64,000 bases of DNA from Palsa-459 sp035937595 (GCA_035937595.1 DASZHS010000002.1:43442-107441); one strand, 5' to 3'. Shown: positions 31,285 to 39,725, numbered from the stretch's first letter. Notes: generated by a model not told the origin, from the sequence alone. Made by a program: numbers and translations.

Positions 31285-32765
31285 GCGCGACGCCCGCCGT
31301 CGTGCGCTATGGATCGGCGTCCGGGCGGTGGGTGATCCTCGGCACGGTGCTCGGCTCGGGGATGGCGGCCATCGACGCGACCGTCGTGGGCATCGCGCTC
31401 CCGAGCATCGGCAGGGAGTTCCACGCCTCCTTGGAGCAGCTCCAGTGGGTCGTGACCAGCTACTCGCTCACGCTCGCGGCGCTCCTCCTCCTCGGCGGCT
31501 CGCTCGGCGACCGATGGGGCCGGCGCCGGGTGTACCTGATCGGCGTCGTCTGGTTCTCCCTGGCCTCCGCCGCGTGCGCGCTCGCCGGCAGTCCCGCGGT
31601 CCTGATCGCGACGCGGTCGCTGCAGGGCGTCGGCGCGGCGCTCCTCACGCCCGGCAGCCTGGCGATCCTGCAGTCGTCCTTCGCGGGGAGTGATCGCAGC
31701 CGGGCGATCGGGGCCTGGTCGGGTCTGGGCGGCGTCGCGACGGCGGCCGGACCACTGCTCGGCGGCTACCTCATCGCGGCGGCGTCCTGGCGGTGGATCT
31801 TCCTCATCAACGTCCCGCTCGGCGTCCTCGTCGTCTGGGTCGGGCTGCGCCACATCCCCGAGTCGTCGGACCGTCCGCCGGACGGCCCGCTCGACGTGTG
31901 GGGTGCGGCCATCGCCGTGCTCACCCTCTTGTGCCTCTCCTACGGGCTCATCGAGGGTCCGACGAGGGGATGGGCCGCGCCGACCGTGCTCGCCTCTTTG
32001 GTCGGCGGCATCGTGGGCGCGGCGGTGTTCCTCGCTGTCGAGCACGGCGCCGAGAACCCGATGCTCCCGATCGCGATCTTCAAGGTCCGCCAGTTCACCG
32101 TCACCAACGCGGTCACCTTCGTCGTCTACGCCGCCCTCGGCGGTGTGCTCTTCTTGCTGCCGGTCCAGCTGCAGGTCGTCGACGGGTACTCCCCGCTCGA
32201 AGCGGGCGTGTCGCTGCTCCCGCTCACGGTCCTCATGCTGCTCTTGTCGTCGCGCTCGGGCGAGCTGGCGGCTCGGATCGGCCCCCGTCTCCAGATGAGC
32301 GTCGGGCCGATCGTCATCGGGCTCGGGCTCGGCCTGCTGGCACGCTCGGCGACCGACGCCGGCTACGTGGCCGGCGTCCTGCCGGGCGTCCTCGTGCTCG
32401 GCCTCGGGCTCGCCGCGACGGTCGCCCCGCTCACCGCGACGGCGCTCGGTGCGCTGCCGGACGGCCACGCGGGCCTCGCCTCCGCGGTGAACAACGACGT
32501 CGCGAGGCTCGGGGGTCTCGTCGCCGTTGCCGTGCTCCCGTCGCTCGCGGGCATCACGGGCGACTCGTACCTCCACCCGGCGCAGCTCGCCTCGGGTTTC
32601 CGCACCGCCACGCTGATCGCGGCAGCGTGCTGCGTTGCGGCCGGCGTCCTCGCCGCGTTCGGGCTCCGCGGCCGGCCCGCGCCAGCCGCGGCCCCCGCCT
32701 TGGACCAGTGCTTCCACTGCGCGCTCGAGGCGGCACCGCTCGTCAGCGAGACCTCCTCGACCTGA
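31281..32765 (+). CDS. MFS multidrug exporter, DHA2 (14-TM) type
   Basis: 494 residues from GTG 31281. About 14 hydrophobic helices. DHA2 motifs: VILGTVLGSGMAAIDATVVG (motif D1, TM1), GGSLGDRWGRRRVYLIG (motif A), LITRSLQGVGAALL-type segment after TM4, and TAAGPLLGGYLIAAASWRWI (motif C, antiporter motif). Expected function: proton-driven export of drugs or small organic molecules across the cytoplasmic membrane. The C-terminal tail contains QCFHCALE, a Cys pair of unknown use. A short leader ORF overlaps its start. The gene is not flanked by an adjacent regulator; the TetR gene at 39105 is 6 kb away. Confidence 0.9.
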   Translation: MSATPAVVRYGSASGRWVILGTVLGSGMAAIDATVVGIALPSIGREFHASLEQLQWVVTSYSLTLAALLLLGGSLGDRWGRRRVYLIGVVWFSLASAACALAGSPAVLIATRSLQGVGAALLTPGSLAILQSSFAGSDRSRAIGAWSGLGGVATAAGPLLGGYLIAAASWRWIFLINVPLGVLVVWVGLRHIPESSDRPPDGPLDVWGAAIAVLTLLCLSYGLIEGPTRGWAAPTVLASLVGGIVGAAVFLAVEHGAENPMLPIAIFKVRQFTVTNAVTFVVYAALGGVLFLLPVQLQVVDGYSPLEAGVSLLPLTVLMLLLSSRSGELAARIGPRLQMSVGPIVIGLGLGLLARSATDAGYVAGVLPGVLVLGLGLAATVAPLTATALGALPDGHAGLASAVNNDVARLGGLVAVAVLPSLAGITGDSYLHPAQLASGFRTATLIAAACCVAAGVLAAFGLRGRPAPAAAPALDQCFHCALEAAPLVSETSST

Positions 32766-33060
32766 CGTGCACCGCCTCGCCGACGTCGGCCCACCGGACC
32801 GGTTCGGGGCGCGGGACCTACCGCTGGGCGCAGGAGCGGCAACGTCACAACTGGGCGACTGAACTTCGTTCGAGTTGGGTCCGCGTTGCGCGAACGTGGA
32901 CGAGGACGTGTCGGCGGCCTGCGACGATCGCGCCCGTGATTTCCGTGCGCTGCCGCTCGATCCGGCGCCCCGGGCGCCCCGCGCGATGACGTCACGCCTC
33001 GCGCCGCGCCGTCACGTCCGCCACGCGGATCTGCGCGCCGGGATCGAGGACGTCGCGGCG

Positions 33061-35388
33061 ATGCCACGGACGGCCCAGCCCGAGGCCGAGCCGGATCCCT
33101 TCGAGTCGGCTGGATCCGACGGCCGGCGGGTTCGGCGCCGCGCCTGGCGCACCTACGCCGTCTTGCTCTCGATCCTCGCCGCCTACCTGGTCGCGCTGGT
33201 CCTCCGCCCGGCGGGGGACTCGTGGACCTGGCTCGACGGCTGGACGGTCGTCGCCATCGAGCTCGTCGCCTCGGGGCTGTGCGTCGCGAGGGGCGTCTTC
33301 TTCCCTCGTGGCCGCGCCGTCGCCTTCGTGCTCGGCGCGGCGCTCACGAGCTGGACGATCGGCGACGTGGTGCTGACGACTCAGACCCTCGGCGGCGCCA
33401 CGGCGCCGTCGCCCTCGCTCGCGGACATCTTCTACATCGGCTTCTATCCGCTCGCCTACGTCGCCGTCGTGCTGCTGCTCCGCCAGACCGTAGGGACGAT
33501 GTCGCGGCCCAACTGGCTCGACGGGATCATCGCCGGCATGGGCGCCGCCGCGGTGTGCGCGGCGTTCGCCTTTCACAGCATCGTCGCCGCTCTGGGCGAT
33601 GGCGCGCTCGCGACGGCGGTCAACCTCTCCTACCCGATCGGTGACATCCTCCTGCTGTTCTTGGTCGTCGGCGGCACGAGCATCCTGGGCGGCTACAAGA
33701 AGGGCCCCTGGTTCCTCCTCGCGGGCGGCATCACCCTCAACGTCGTCGGCGACACGTTCAACCTCTTCTCGAGCTCGGGGGGCGCGAGCACCGTCGGCAG
33801 CGACCTCAACGCCATCGCCTGGCCGACGTCCATCGTGCTCATGTCGATGGCGGTCTGGCTGCGCCCGGGGCCGCCCGACCCGTTCCGTCAGCCACGCACC
33901 GCCGGGTTCTTCCTGCCCGGCATCGCGGCCACGTGCGTCCTCGCGCTCCTCGTGGTCGGGACCCAGCGCCACGTCAGCGAGACCGCGCTCGCGCTCGCCA
34001 CGACCACGCTCTTGGTCGTCGGGGTGCGGCTGGCGCTGTCGGCGAGGGACCTGCGCGTCCTCACCGAGCAGCGGCACCGCCAGGCCATCACGGACGAGCT
34101 CACGGGCCTCGGCAACCGTCGTCAGCTCTTCCAGGTCCTCGATACGTTCTTCGCTGACTGGTCCAACGCCGTCGAGGGTGCCCAGACGATGGCGTTCCTC
34201 TTCGTCGACCTCAATCACTTCAAGGAGATCAACGACTCCTTCGGCCATCCCGCAGGTGACGAGCTGCTGCGACAGGTCGGCCCCCGCCTCACGAAGGCAG
34301 CGAGGAGCCACAACGTCGTGCTCCGCCTGGGCGGCGACGAGTTCGGCATCGTGCTGATCGGGGCGGACGCCCGGGAGGCCACCGAGGTCGCCGGGCGCAT
34401 CGCCGCCGAGCTCGAGGAGAGCTTCGAGATCCATGACGTGAAGGTCCGCATCGGCGTCAGCATCGGGATTGCCCTCGTGCCCACGGACGCAAGGGACGCA
34501 CCCGGGCTCTTGTGGTGCGCCGACGTGGCCATGTACCGCGCGAAGCTCGGCCAGACGACGTTCGCCTGCTACGACCCGGACATCGACGGCGGAGAGCACC
34601 AGCTCCTCTTGATCGACGAGCTGCGCGACGCCGTGCAGAAGGGCGCACTCACGCTGCACTACCAGCCGCAGCTCGACCTTCGCACGGGGAACGTCGTCGC
34701 GGTCGAGGCGCTGGTTCGCTGGCCGCACCCGAGGCTCGGTCTCGTCCCCCCGCTGAAGTTCATCCCGCTGGCAGAGGACGGAGGGCTGATGCAGCCGCTC
34801 ACCGCCCTCGTGCTCGACATGGCCCTCTCGCAGTGCGCGGAGTGGTGGTCGAACGGTCGCTATCTGGCGGTCTCGGTCAACGTGTCGTCGTCCAACCTGC
34901 TCGACGTCGGCTTCACCGACCTCGTGCTCCGGCTCCTCGAGCGGCACCACCTCCCCGCGGAGGCGCTCGTGCTCGAGATCACCGAGACCAGCATCATCAC
35001 CGACTTCGAGGCCTCCCAGGCCGTCATCACCCGGTTGCGCGAGGTCGGCGTGCTCGTCTCCATCGACGACTTCGGCGCTGGCTACACCTCGCTCGCCTAC
35101 CTGAGCAACCTCGCGGTGCGGGAGCTCAAGCTCGACGGCGCACTCATCACGGGGCTCGGCGCCAACCGCGAGAAGCGCGACCTCGAGCTCGTCCGCGCGA
35201 CCATCGACCTCGGGCACGCCATGGGACTGCGCGTCGTCGCCGAGGGCATCGAGGACGCCGCGACGCTCGAGCTGCTCCGCGACCTCGGGTGCGACCTCGC
35301 GCAGGGCTACCTGATCAGCAAGCCCATGCCGGCCAGCGAGCTCGCGTTCCGCGCGACGAGTGGCGCGCTGTCCGAACAGCCCGTGTGA
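33061..35388 (+). CDS. membrane-anchored GGDEF-EAL protein (c-di-GMP turnover)
   Basis: 775 residues from ATG 33061 (GAGGA nine bases upstream); ATGs at 32986 and 32875 lack a binding site. About eight N-terminal membrane helices (residues ~30-320), a short linker, a GGDEF domain with LRLGGDEFGIV near 424, then an EAL domain with VEALVRWPHP near 548. The inhibitory I-site RxxD is degenerate (RSHN five residues before GGDEF), so product inhibition may be lost. The EAL domain keeps E-A-L, VNVSSSNLL, EITETS, IDDFGAGY, LKLDG and AEGIED, the set expected of active phosphodiesterases. Both cyclase and hydrolase activities are thus possible. The membrane part with ADIFYIGFYPLAY is a widespread sensor module in actinobacteria. 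Confidence 0.93.
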   Translation: MPRTAQPEAEPDPFESAGSDGRRVRRRAWRTYAVLLSILAAYLVALVLRPAGDSWTWLDGWTVVAIELVASGLCVARGVFFPRGRAVAFVLGAALTSWTIGDVVLTTQTLGGATAPSPSLADIFYIGFYPLAYVAVVLLLRQTVGTMSRPNWLDGIIAGMGAAAVCAAFAFHSIVAALGDGALATAVNLSYPIGDILLLFLVVGGTSILGGYKKGPWFLLAGGITLNVVGDTFNLFSSSGGASTVGSDLNAIAWPTSIVLMSMAVWLRPGPPDPFRQPRTAGFFLPGIAATCVLALLVVGTQRHVSETALALATTTLLVVGVRLALSARDLRVLTEQRHRQAITDELTGLGNRRQLFQVLDTFFADWSNAVEGAQTMAFLFVDLNHFKEINDSFGHPAGDELLRQVGPRLTKAARSHNVVLRLGGDEFGIVLIGADAREATEVAGRIAAELEESFEIHDVKVRIGVSIGIALVPTDARDAPGLLWCADVAMYRAKLGQTTFACYDPDIDGGEHQLLLIDELRDAVQKGALTLHYQPQLDLRTGNVVAVEALVRWPHPRLGLVPPLKFIPLAEDGGLMQPLTALVLDMALSQCAEWWSNGRYLAVSVNVSSSNLLDVGFTDLVLRLLERHHLPAEALVLEITETSIITDFEASQAVITRLREVGVLVSIDDFGAGYTSLAYLSNLAVRELKLDGALITGLGANREKRDLELVRATIDLGHAMGLRVVAEGIEDAATLELLRDLGCDLAQGYLISKPMPASELAFRATSGALSEQPV

Positions 35389-35401
35389 GCCGACGGCTCA
35401 C
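35385..35401. terminator. palindrome spanning two convergent stop codons
   Basis: GTGAGCCGACGGCTCAC is a perfect inverted repeat (7-bp stem, 3-base loop). The plus-strand TGA of the GGDEF-EAL gene lies in its left arm, and the minus-strand TGA of the acidic protein in its right arm. It may act as a bidirectional terminator; there is no T-run. Confidence 0.5.
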
Positions 35402-36177
35402 TCGAGCACCCGCTCGTCGCTGCCGTCGTCCGCGTCGAGGCCCGCGTCTCGCTCGCCGCCGGCCGCCTCGTCGAGGTCCGCGTCCTCGTCCTCGTCGAGC
35501 ACGTCGGTCGACGCGACGTTGCACAGCCAGCCGTCGAAGATCGCGACGCGCTCCCAGCGCCGTCCCGTCGGAAACTGCTCGATCCGCTGCCGCGTGAACC
35601 CCGTGGCCGCGGCGTCGTCCTGCAGCCCGGGCGCCGCCGAGGCACGGAGGAATCCCCAGGCGCGAAGCGCGTTGGCCCAGCGATCCATCTCGGCGGCGCT
35701 CAGGTACGCCCCTTCGGCGAGGGCACGGCGCAGTGACTCGAGCAAGGAGCGCAGCGCTGCGCGAGCGGCGTCGTCGAACCCGTCTTCGACGTCCGCCGTC
35801 GACGGGGGGACGTCGAGGTCCTCGGTGAGGGCGTCGGCGGCCTGCAGGGCACGCTCGGCGCGCTCCAGCTCGCCGAGCACGAGGTCGACGTCGAAGATCG
35901 CGTCCACGCGGACCGAGTCGCCCGTCACGTCGAGTGCGTCGACCGCGCTCCAGTCCTCGAGGACGACGCTCGTGTCATCCGTCGCGACGAGCTCGTCGCG
36001 GACGCGGCGCAGGTCGGCGAGGATCGAGCCGCGCAGCTCGTCGGTCCAGCCGTCCTCCAGCTCCTCGGGTCCGAGCGGTCCATCGAAGACGACCTCCGCC
36101 TCGGCGATCGACTCGAGGACGGCGTCCCATCGCGGACCTCGGCGAATCGTCGGCACCGCGTCGTCGACGGCGGTCAT
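35398..36177 (-). CDS. acidic protein of unknown function
   Basis: 259 residues from ATG 36177, with GGGGAGG seven bases upstream; an ATG ten codons earlier is possible. Strongly acidic, especially at the C-terminus, where a run of Asp and Glu residues follows WLCNVASTDVL (about the last 35 residues). The middle (from EAEVVFDGPLGPEELEDGW to RWANALRAWGFLRA) is helical and could be coiled-coil-like. There is no signal peptide or membrane segment. I do not recognise the family. It is convergent with the GGDEF-EAL gene with only nine bases between stops. A role as a protein partner, nucleic-acid mimic or chaperone-like factor is conceivable but unsupported. Confidence 0.75.
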   Translation of the reverse strand: MTAVDDAVPTIRRGPRWDAVLESIAEAEVVFDGPLGPEELEDGWTDELRGSILADLRRVRDELVATDDTSVVLEDWSAVDALDVTGDSVRVDAIFDVDLVLGELERAERALQAADALTEDLDVPPSTADVEDGFDDAARAALRSLLESLRRALAEGAYLSAAEMDRWANALRAWGFLRASAAPGLQDDAAATGFTRQRIEQFPTGRRWERVAIFDGWLCNVASTDVLDEDEDADLDEAAGGERDAGLDADDGSDERVLE

Positions 36178-36351
36178 CGCAGCGCCTCCCCATCTCATGC
36201 GGCTCACGCCGCCACGCGCACGTCGCCGTGCACCGCTCGACGCTACCGGTGCACCCCGCGGCGCACCGGCGTCCCTCCCCGACGGTGCACGTCACCGGCA
36301 CCGGCCCTGCCTAGGATTCGGCAGCGCACGTCGACACGAGGAGCAGCCGCG

Positions 36352-37086
36352 ATGCGGAGCACACGGCGAGGGCTGGTGACGTGGTGCGTCGTCGCGCTCG
36401 TCACCTCGAGCGGCGTCGCGGCGAGCGCCGCGGGCGCCCCGCCGCGCTCCATCGTCGCCGCATCGCCGAACCGGATCCTCGCGGCCTCGATGGCCGCCGC
36501 TCGGGGCCAGCACAGCGTCCACGCCACCGAGGTCGAGCACATCGGCCGCCAGGTGGTGGTGCAGCGTGACGACTCGAACGAGCGCAGCGGGCTGCAGCAG
36601 CTCGTGCTGTCGACCGGAGCGACGGTCGACATCCGCCTGTTCCCGACGGTCCTGTACCTGAAGGCCAACGCCAAGGGCATCCGGCTCGTCTTCCACGTGC
36701 GGGACGACAAGGTCGTGAACCGCTGGGTGATGGTGCGCAGGTCGAACGGGGCCTACAAGACCCTCGCCGCGGGGATCGACTTCCCCTCGCTCCTCGCCCA
36801 GATGCCCCCGTCGGGCCGGCTGGCCAAGTCGAAGGTCACGGTCGTCGGCCGGCATCGGGTGATCGCCATCTCGGGACGGCCCAACCAGGTCGCCCAGCAC
36901 GTGGACGGGACCGAGTCCTTCGACGTGTCCACGAAGGCCCCGTTCCTGCCGCCGCGGATCTCGGGGCACCTGACGAGCAACCGCCGCAGCGCCACCCTCG
37001 TGATCACCTTCTCGCTCTGGGGCCGCAACTTCGTGATCCAGCCGCCCCACCGGGCGATCCCGATCTCGAAGACGAGCCTCCTCTAG
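36352..37086 (+). CDS. exported LppX/LprG-like protein
   Basis: 244 residues from ATG 36352, with GAGGAG about eight bases upstream. The N-terminal signal peptide (LVTWCVVALVTSSGVAASAA) lacks a clear lipobox. The mature part has a run of amphipathic strands (QHSVHATEVEHIGRQVVVQ, GLQQLVLSTGATVDIRLF, VLYLKANAKGIRLVF) that recalls the half-barrel LolA/LppX fold, which carries lipids or acyl chains in mycobacteria and relatives. The C-terminal region continues with VTVVGRHRVIAISG and SATLVITFSLWGRNF. It stands alone; TAGGAT at 36312-36317 may be its -10. Specific ligand unknown. Confidence 0.68.
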   Translation: MRSTRRGLVTWCVVALVTSSGVAASAAGAPPRSIVAASPNRILAASMAAARGQHSVHATEVEHIGRQVVVQRDDSNERSGLQQLVLSTGATVDIRLFPTVLYLKANAKGIRLVFHVRDDKVVNRWVMVRRSNGAYKTLAAGIDFPSLLAQMPPSGRLAKSKVTVVGRHRVIAISGRPNQVAQHVDGTESFDVSTKAPFLPPRISGHLTSNRRSATLVITFSLWGRNFVIQPPHRAIPISKTSLL

Positions 37087-37114
37087 CCGCGCCGCGGCGC
37101 GACGGCGCGGTCCG

Positions 37115-37354
37115 CTACTCCGGCCGCACCGCGTCGCGGCGCCGACGCCCCGTCGACCAGGGGCGTCGCAGCGCGATCGCACCGACGGCGGGGGCGACGA
37201 CGAGCCACAGCCCGATCGTCGCGACCATCGACGTCGTGTACCCGAAGGGGTGGATCCCCACGTCCTTCCAGGTGATGCCGGCGAAGATCATCAGCAGCCA
37301 CGCGCTCACGAAGAACGTCAGGCCCGCGGCGGGCAACCGTGAGTACGTGTGCAT
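37115..37354 (-). CDS. small two-helix membrane protein
   Basis: 79 residues from ATG 37354 (MHTYSRLP); an ATG at 37372 in the same frame would add MTRRRR. GAAGGAGG lies between the two ATGs, close to 37354, so the shorter start is preferred. Two hydrophobic helices (LTFFVSAWLLMIFAGITW and IGLWLVVAPAVGAIAL) flank a short Gly/Tyr loop, and the C-terminus is Arg-rich and presumably cytoplasmic. I do not recognise it. It is convergent with the exported protein gene. Confidence 0.7.
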   Translation of the reverse strand: MHTYSRLPAAGLTFFVSAWLLMIFAGITWKDVGIHPFGYTTSMVATIGLWLVVAPAVGAIALRRPWSTGRRRRDAVRPE

Positions 37355-37503
37355 GCGCCTCCTTCGAGTCATGCTCAGCGTACGTACGTGACCGGACCGC
37401 GCGACGCGATCCCCGTCCCCGACGCCACGTGGGCGCCGCGGGACGATGCATGCTGCCGAGGACCGCGCGCCGGTGGCGCCCCGAGGCCGGCGGGGCCGGC
37501 CGA

Positions 37504-37509
37504 TACGCT
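37504..37509 (+). promoter_or_regulatory. -10-like hexamer TACGCT before a 7-codon leader ORF
   Basis: TACGCT ends seven bases before GTG 37517, the start of a micro-ORF coupled to the phosphopantetheinyl transferase. Confidence 0.45.
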
Positions 37510-37516
37510 CACCGGC

Positions 37517-37540
37517 GTGGCCCGGCGGCACGCGTCGTGA
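37517..37540 (+). CDS. 7-codon leaderless micro-ORF (VARRHAS) coupled to PPTase
   Basis: GTG 37517 encodes VARRHAS and stops with TGA 37538-37540, which overlaps the PPTase GTG at 37537. The -10-like TACGCT sits seven bases upstream. The transferase has no Shine-Dalgarno sequence. The same geometry as at 31216 suggests translational coupling on a leaderless mRNA. Confidence 0.42.
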   Translation: MARRHAS

Positions 37541-38226
37541 CCGCCTCGATCGAGGTCGCCTGGGTGGACCTCGATCCCGGTGCGAGCGAGGTGCGCGCAC
37601 TTGCAAGGCTGCTCTCCGACGACGAGCGTGCCCGCGTCGCGACCCGCGCCACATCGGCGCTGCGCCGCCGCGCCACGGTGAGCCTCGCGCGACGACGCGT
37701 GCTCGCGGCCGACGTCCTGGCGACGACGCCCAGCGCCGTCGAGCTGCGGGTCCTGCCCGACGGGCGCCGCGCGGCCGTGGGCCCGAGGTCCGGGCCGATC
37801 GCGATCAGCGTGGCGACGAGCGCCGACACCGGGCTCGTCGCGGTCGCGTCGAGCGGCTCGGTCGGCGTCGACGTGGAGGACTTCGCCGGACGACCCTCGA
37901 CCGACGAGTTCGTCGCGCGCGTCGCGTCGCCGGCCGAGCGCACCCAACTCGAGTCCCGCGATGATCGCGATCGGGCACTGCTCGCGCTCTGGACGCGCAA
38001 GGAGGCCTACCTGAAGGCGATCGGCGAGGGCATCGGGGCGAACCTGCGACGCGTCGAGGTCCCCCTCGACGCCGGGGCCTGGGCGCTCCGCTGGCGCCCC
38101 GCCGACGGTGCGACGTGGTACCTCTTCGACCTCGACTGCCCGCGGCCGGGGCTGGCCGCCGCCGTCGTCGCCGGTCCCGCGACGACGAGCGAGGACCTGC
38201 CGACACTGCGTGTGCGTCCGGGGTAG
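37537..38226 (+). CDS. 4'-phosphopantetheinyl transferase (Sfp/AcpS superfamily)
   Basis: 229 residues from GTG 37537. The two Sfp-type signatures are intact: SVGVDVEDFAGRPS (near 109; Asp and Glu for Mg2+) and LLALWTRKEAYLKAIGEGIG (near 152; W-x-x-KE-A-x-x-K). The N-terminal half-domain (DLDPGASEVRALARLLSDDE) is the usual pseudodimer partner. The enzyme moves phosphopantetheine from CoA to a carrier protein Ser. The carrier protein at 26649 is the only carrier visible in the window and could be its substrate, although the genes are 10 kb apart. A 7-codon leader ORF overlaps the start. Confidence 0.9.
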   Translation: MTASIEVAWVDLDPGASEVRALARLLSDDERARVATRATSALRRRATVSLARRRVLAADVLATTPSAVELRVLPDGRRAAVGPRSGPIAISVATSADTGLVAVASSGSVGVDVEDFAGRPSTDEFVARVASPAERTQLESRDDRDRALLALWTRKEAYLKAIGEGIGANLRRVEVPLDAGAWALRWRPADGATWYLFDLDCPRPGLAAAVVAGPATTSEDLPTLRVRPG

Positions 38227-38333
38227 CGCCCGCCCCGCAGGCCCAGCGCCGCAACCTCCGCCTCGCCCGCCGGCTCGCGCCGCGGCACGTAGCCTCGCGT
38301 CGCGCACTCGGACGACGAGCGGCGGGGAGGACG

Positions 38334-38384
38334 ATGGCGGCGACGGGGTCGGGCAGCACGACGAGCACGGCGCACCCGACGTGA
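38334..38384 (+). CDS. short upstream ORF (16 aa) overlapping the kinase start
   Basis: ATG 38334 (after GGGGAGG at 38324-38330, very close) encodes MAATGSGSTTSTAHPT and ends in TGA 38382-38384, overlapping the GTG at 38381 (GTGA). Here the leader has its own ribosome binding site rather than a leaderless promoter. The main gene has none. Confidence 0.42.
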   Translation: MAATGSGSTTSTAHPT

Positions 38385-39079
38385 ACCCGCCGGGCCCGCT
38401 GCTCGCGCAGGGTCGGGACGCGGACGTCTTCGAGTACGGGGACGGCAAGGTCCTCCGGCGGTCCCGCGAGGGTCGATCGCTCATCCCCGAGTCGCGCACC
38501 CTGAGCTACCTGCACGCTCACGGCTACCCGGTCCCCCGCGTCGACGAGGTGAGCGACGACGGCAGGGATCTCGTGATGGAGCGGGTCGACGGCCCGACGA
38601 TGGTGGACGCCATCGCCCGACGACCCTGGACGCTGCGCCGCTCGGCGCGGCTGCTCGCCGACCTCCACGACCGCCTCCACGAGCTCGACGCCCCGGACTT
38701 CCTCGCGCCGGCGCGGATCGGCACCGGCTCGAAGGTCGTGCACCTCGACCTGCACCCGCTCAACGTGCTCATGTCGCGCACGGGACCGGTCGTCATCGAC
38801 TGGACGGGCGCCGGCGCGGGCGACCCCGACGTCGACGTGGCGGTCGCGTGGGTGCTGATGGCCGCCGGCGAGCTCCCGAGGGCCAACCGGGTGCGGACTG
38901 CGGCGCTCGGCGTCAGCCGGCGACTGCTGGTGTCGACGTTCGTGTCGTGCTTCGAGCGCGGGCCGATCCTCGAGCGCCTGCGCGACGTCGTCGCCTGGAA
39001 GGTGAAGGACCCCCACATGAGCCCCTCGGAGGTGGAGACCATGTGGGCGCTCCTCGCGCGCGCCGAGGCGCACCGATGA
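38381..39079 (+). CDS. APH/choline-kinase-fold phosphotransferase
   Basis: 232 residues from GTG 38381, shorter than most APH-type kinases because the N-lobe is minimal. Motifs: LAQGRDADVFEYGDGKVLRR (Gly-rich loop and Lys), KVVHLDLHPLNVLMSRTG (Brenner HxDxxxxN, near 120) and VVIDWTGAGAGDPDVD (metal-binding D, near 138). All catalytic residues of a small-molecule kinase are present. The substrate could be a sugar, choline-like alcohol or aminoglycoside; context gives no clue. It follows the PPTase by 154 bases, with a short coupled leader ORF. Confidence 0.85.
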   Translation: MNPPGPLLAQGRDADVFEYGDGKVLRRSREGRSLIPESRTLSYLHAHGYPVPRVDEVSDDGRDLVMERVDGPTMVDAIARRPWTLRRSARLLADLHDRLHELDAPDFLAPARIGTGSKVVHLDLHPLNVLMSRTGPVVIDWTGAGAGDPDVDVAVAWVLMAAGELPRANRVRTAALGVSRRLLVSTFVSCFERGPILERLRDVVAWKVKDPHMSPSEVETMWALLARAEAHR

Positions 39080-39081
39080 GC

Positions 39082-39095
39082 CGGCGACGTCGCCG
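39082..39095. terminator. CGGCG-ACGT-CGCCG hairpin between convergent genes
   Basis: Fourteen-base perfect palindrome, two bases after the kinase TGA and nine bases before the TetR stop. It may form a 5-bp stem with a 4-base loop and serve both directions. No T-run. Confidence 0.4.
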
Positions 39096-39104
39096 CCGGA
39101 CCCG

Positions 39105-39725
39105 TCACACGGTGGCGAAGATCGTCCGGTACCACACCGCCATCAGCGTGTCCGCGATCGCACGGCGTCCCTCCGCGTCGACGACGCGTGCCAGCCCCTC
39201 CGTCGCGTAGTAGATCGTGAACGTCACGAGGGCCCGCGCCGTCTCTCGAGGACAGGCGACCTTCGTCACGCCTCGTCGGTTGAGGTCCTCGATCCGCGTG
39301 GCGTTCTGGTCGACGACCTCTTCTACGTTCTGGAGCCAGGCGACGTAGAGCTCCGGCGCGCCCGTGCGCGCGTCGAGGCACGCCCGGATGATGGCGGCGT
39401 GCTCCTCGAACTGGACGAGGCTCGCGTGCGCATCGGCGTCGAGGACCTCCACGAAGTCGGCGTCGTCCGGGGACTCGAGCCAGTCGACGACGAACTGCTG
39501 GCGCACCTCTCGCAGCAGGCGCACGAGGACGGAGTTGACGTCGGGGAAGTAGCGGTAGAAGGCGGTCCGGCTCAGCCCGACGGCATCCATGATGTCCGCG
39601 ATCGTCACCTCGGACGCCGCTCGGTCCTGCAGGAGCCGGTGCGTCGCCTCGAGGATCGCGGCCTCGACCCTGGTGCGATGCTCGCGCCGGCCCTCAGGAC
39701 GCTGCGTCGACGTCAGGGTGTCCAC
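39105..39725 (-). CDS. TetR/AcrR-family transcriptional regulator
   Basis: 206 residues from GTG 39725, with GGAGG four bases upstream. A longer frame up to 39866 (ATG 39791) would place the operator-like palindrome inside coding sequence, so the shorter start is preferred. The helix-turn-helix is TIADIMDAVGLSRTAFYRYF, residues 41-60, after a helix RVEAAILEATHRLLQDRAAS. The C-terminal ligand-binding domain is helical, with Trp/Tyr-rich YVAWLQNVEEVVDQNATRI. An 11-base palindrome lies 22 bases upstream of the start and suggests autoregulation. The upstream minus-strand neighbour is the LysE-type exporter (193-base gap), which may be under its control. Confidence 0.9.
   Translation of the reverse strand: MDTLTSTQRPEGRREHRTRVEAAILEATHRLLQDRAASEVTIADIMDAVGLSRTAFYRYFPDVNSVLVRLLREVRQQFVVDWLESPDDADFVEVLDADAHASLVQFEEHAAIIRACLDARTGAPELYVAWLQNVEEVVDQNATRIEDLNRRGVTKVACPRETARALVTFTIYYATEGLARVVDAEGRRAIADTLMAVWYRTIFATV

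Noticed and set aside
35385..35401. Palindrome as a recombination or attachment site
   Set aside because: Its position exactly between two stops is better explained as a shared terminator, and no integrase is near.
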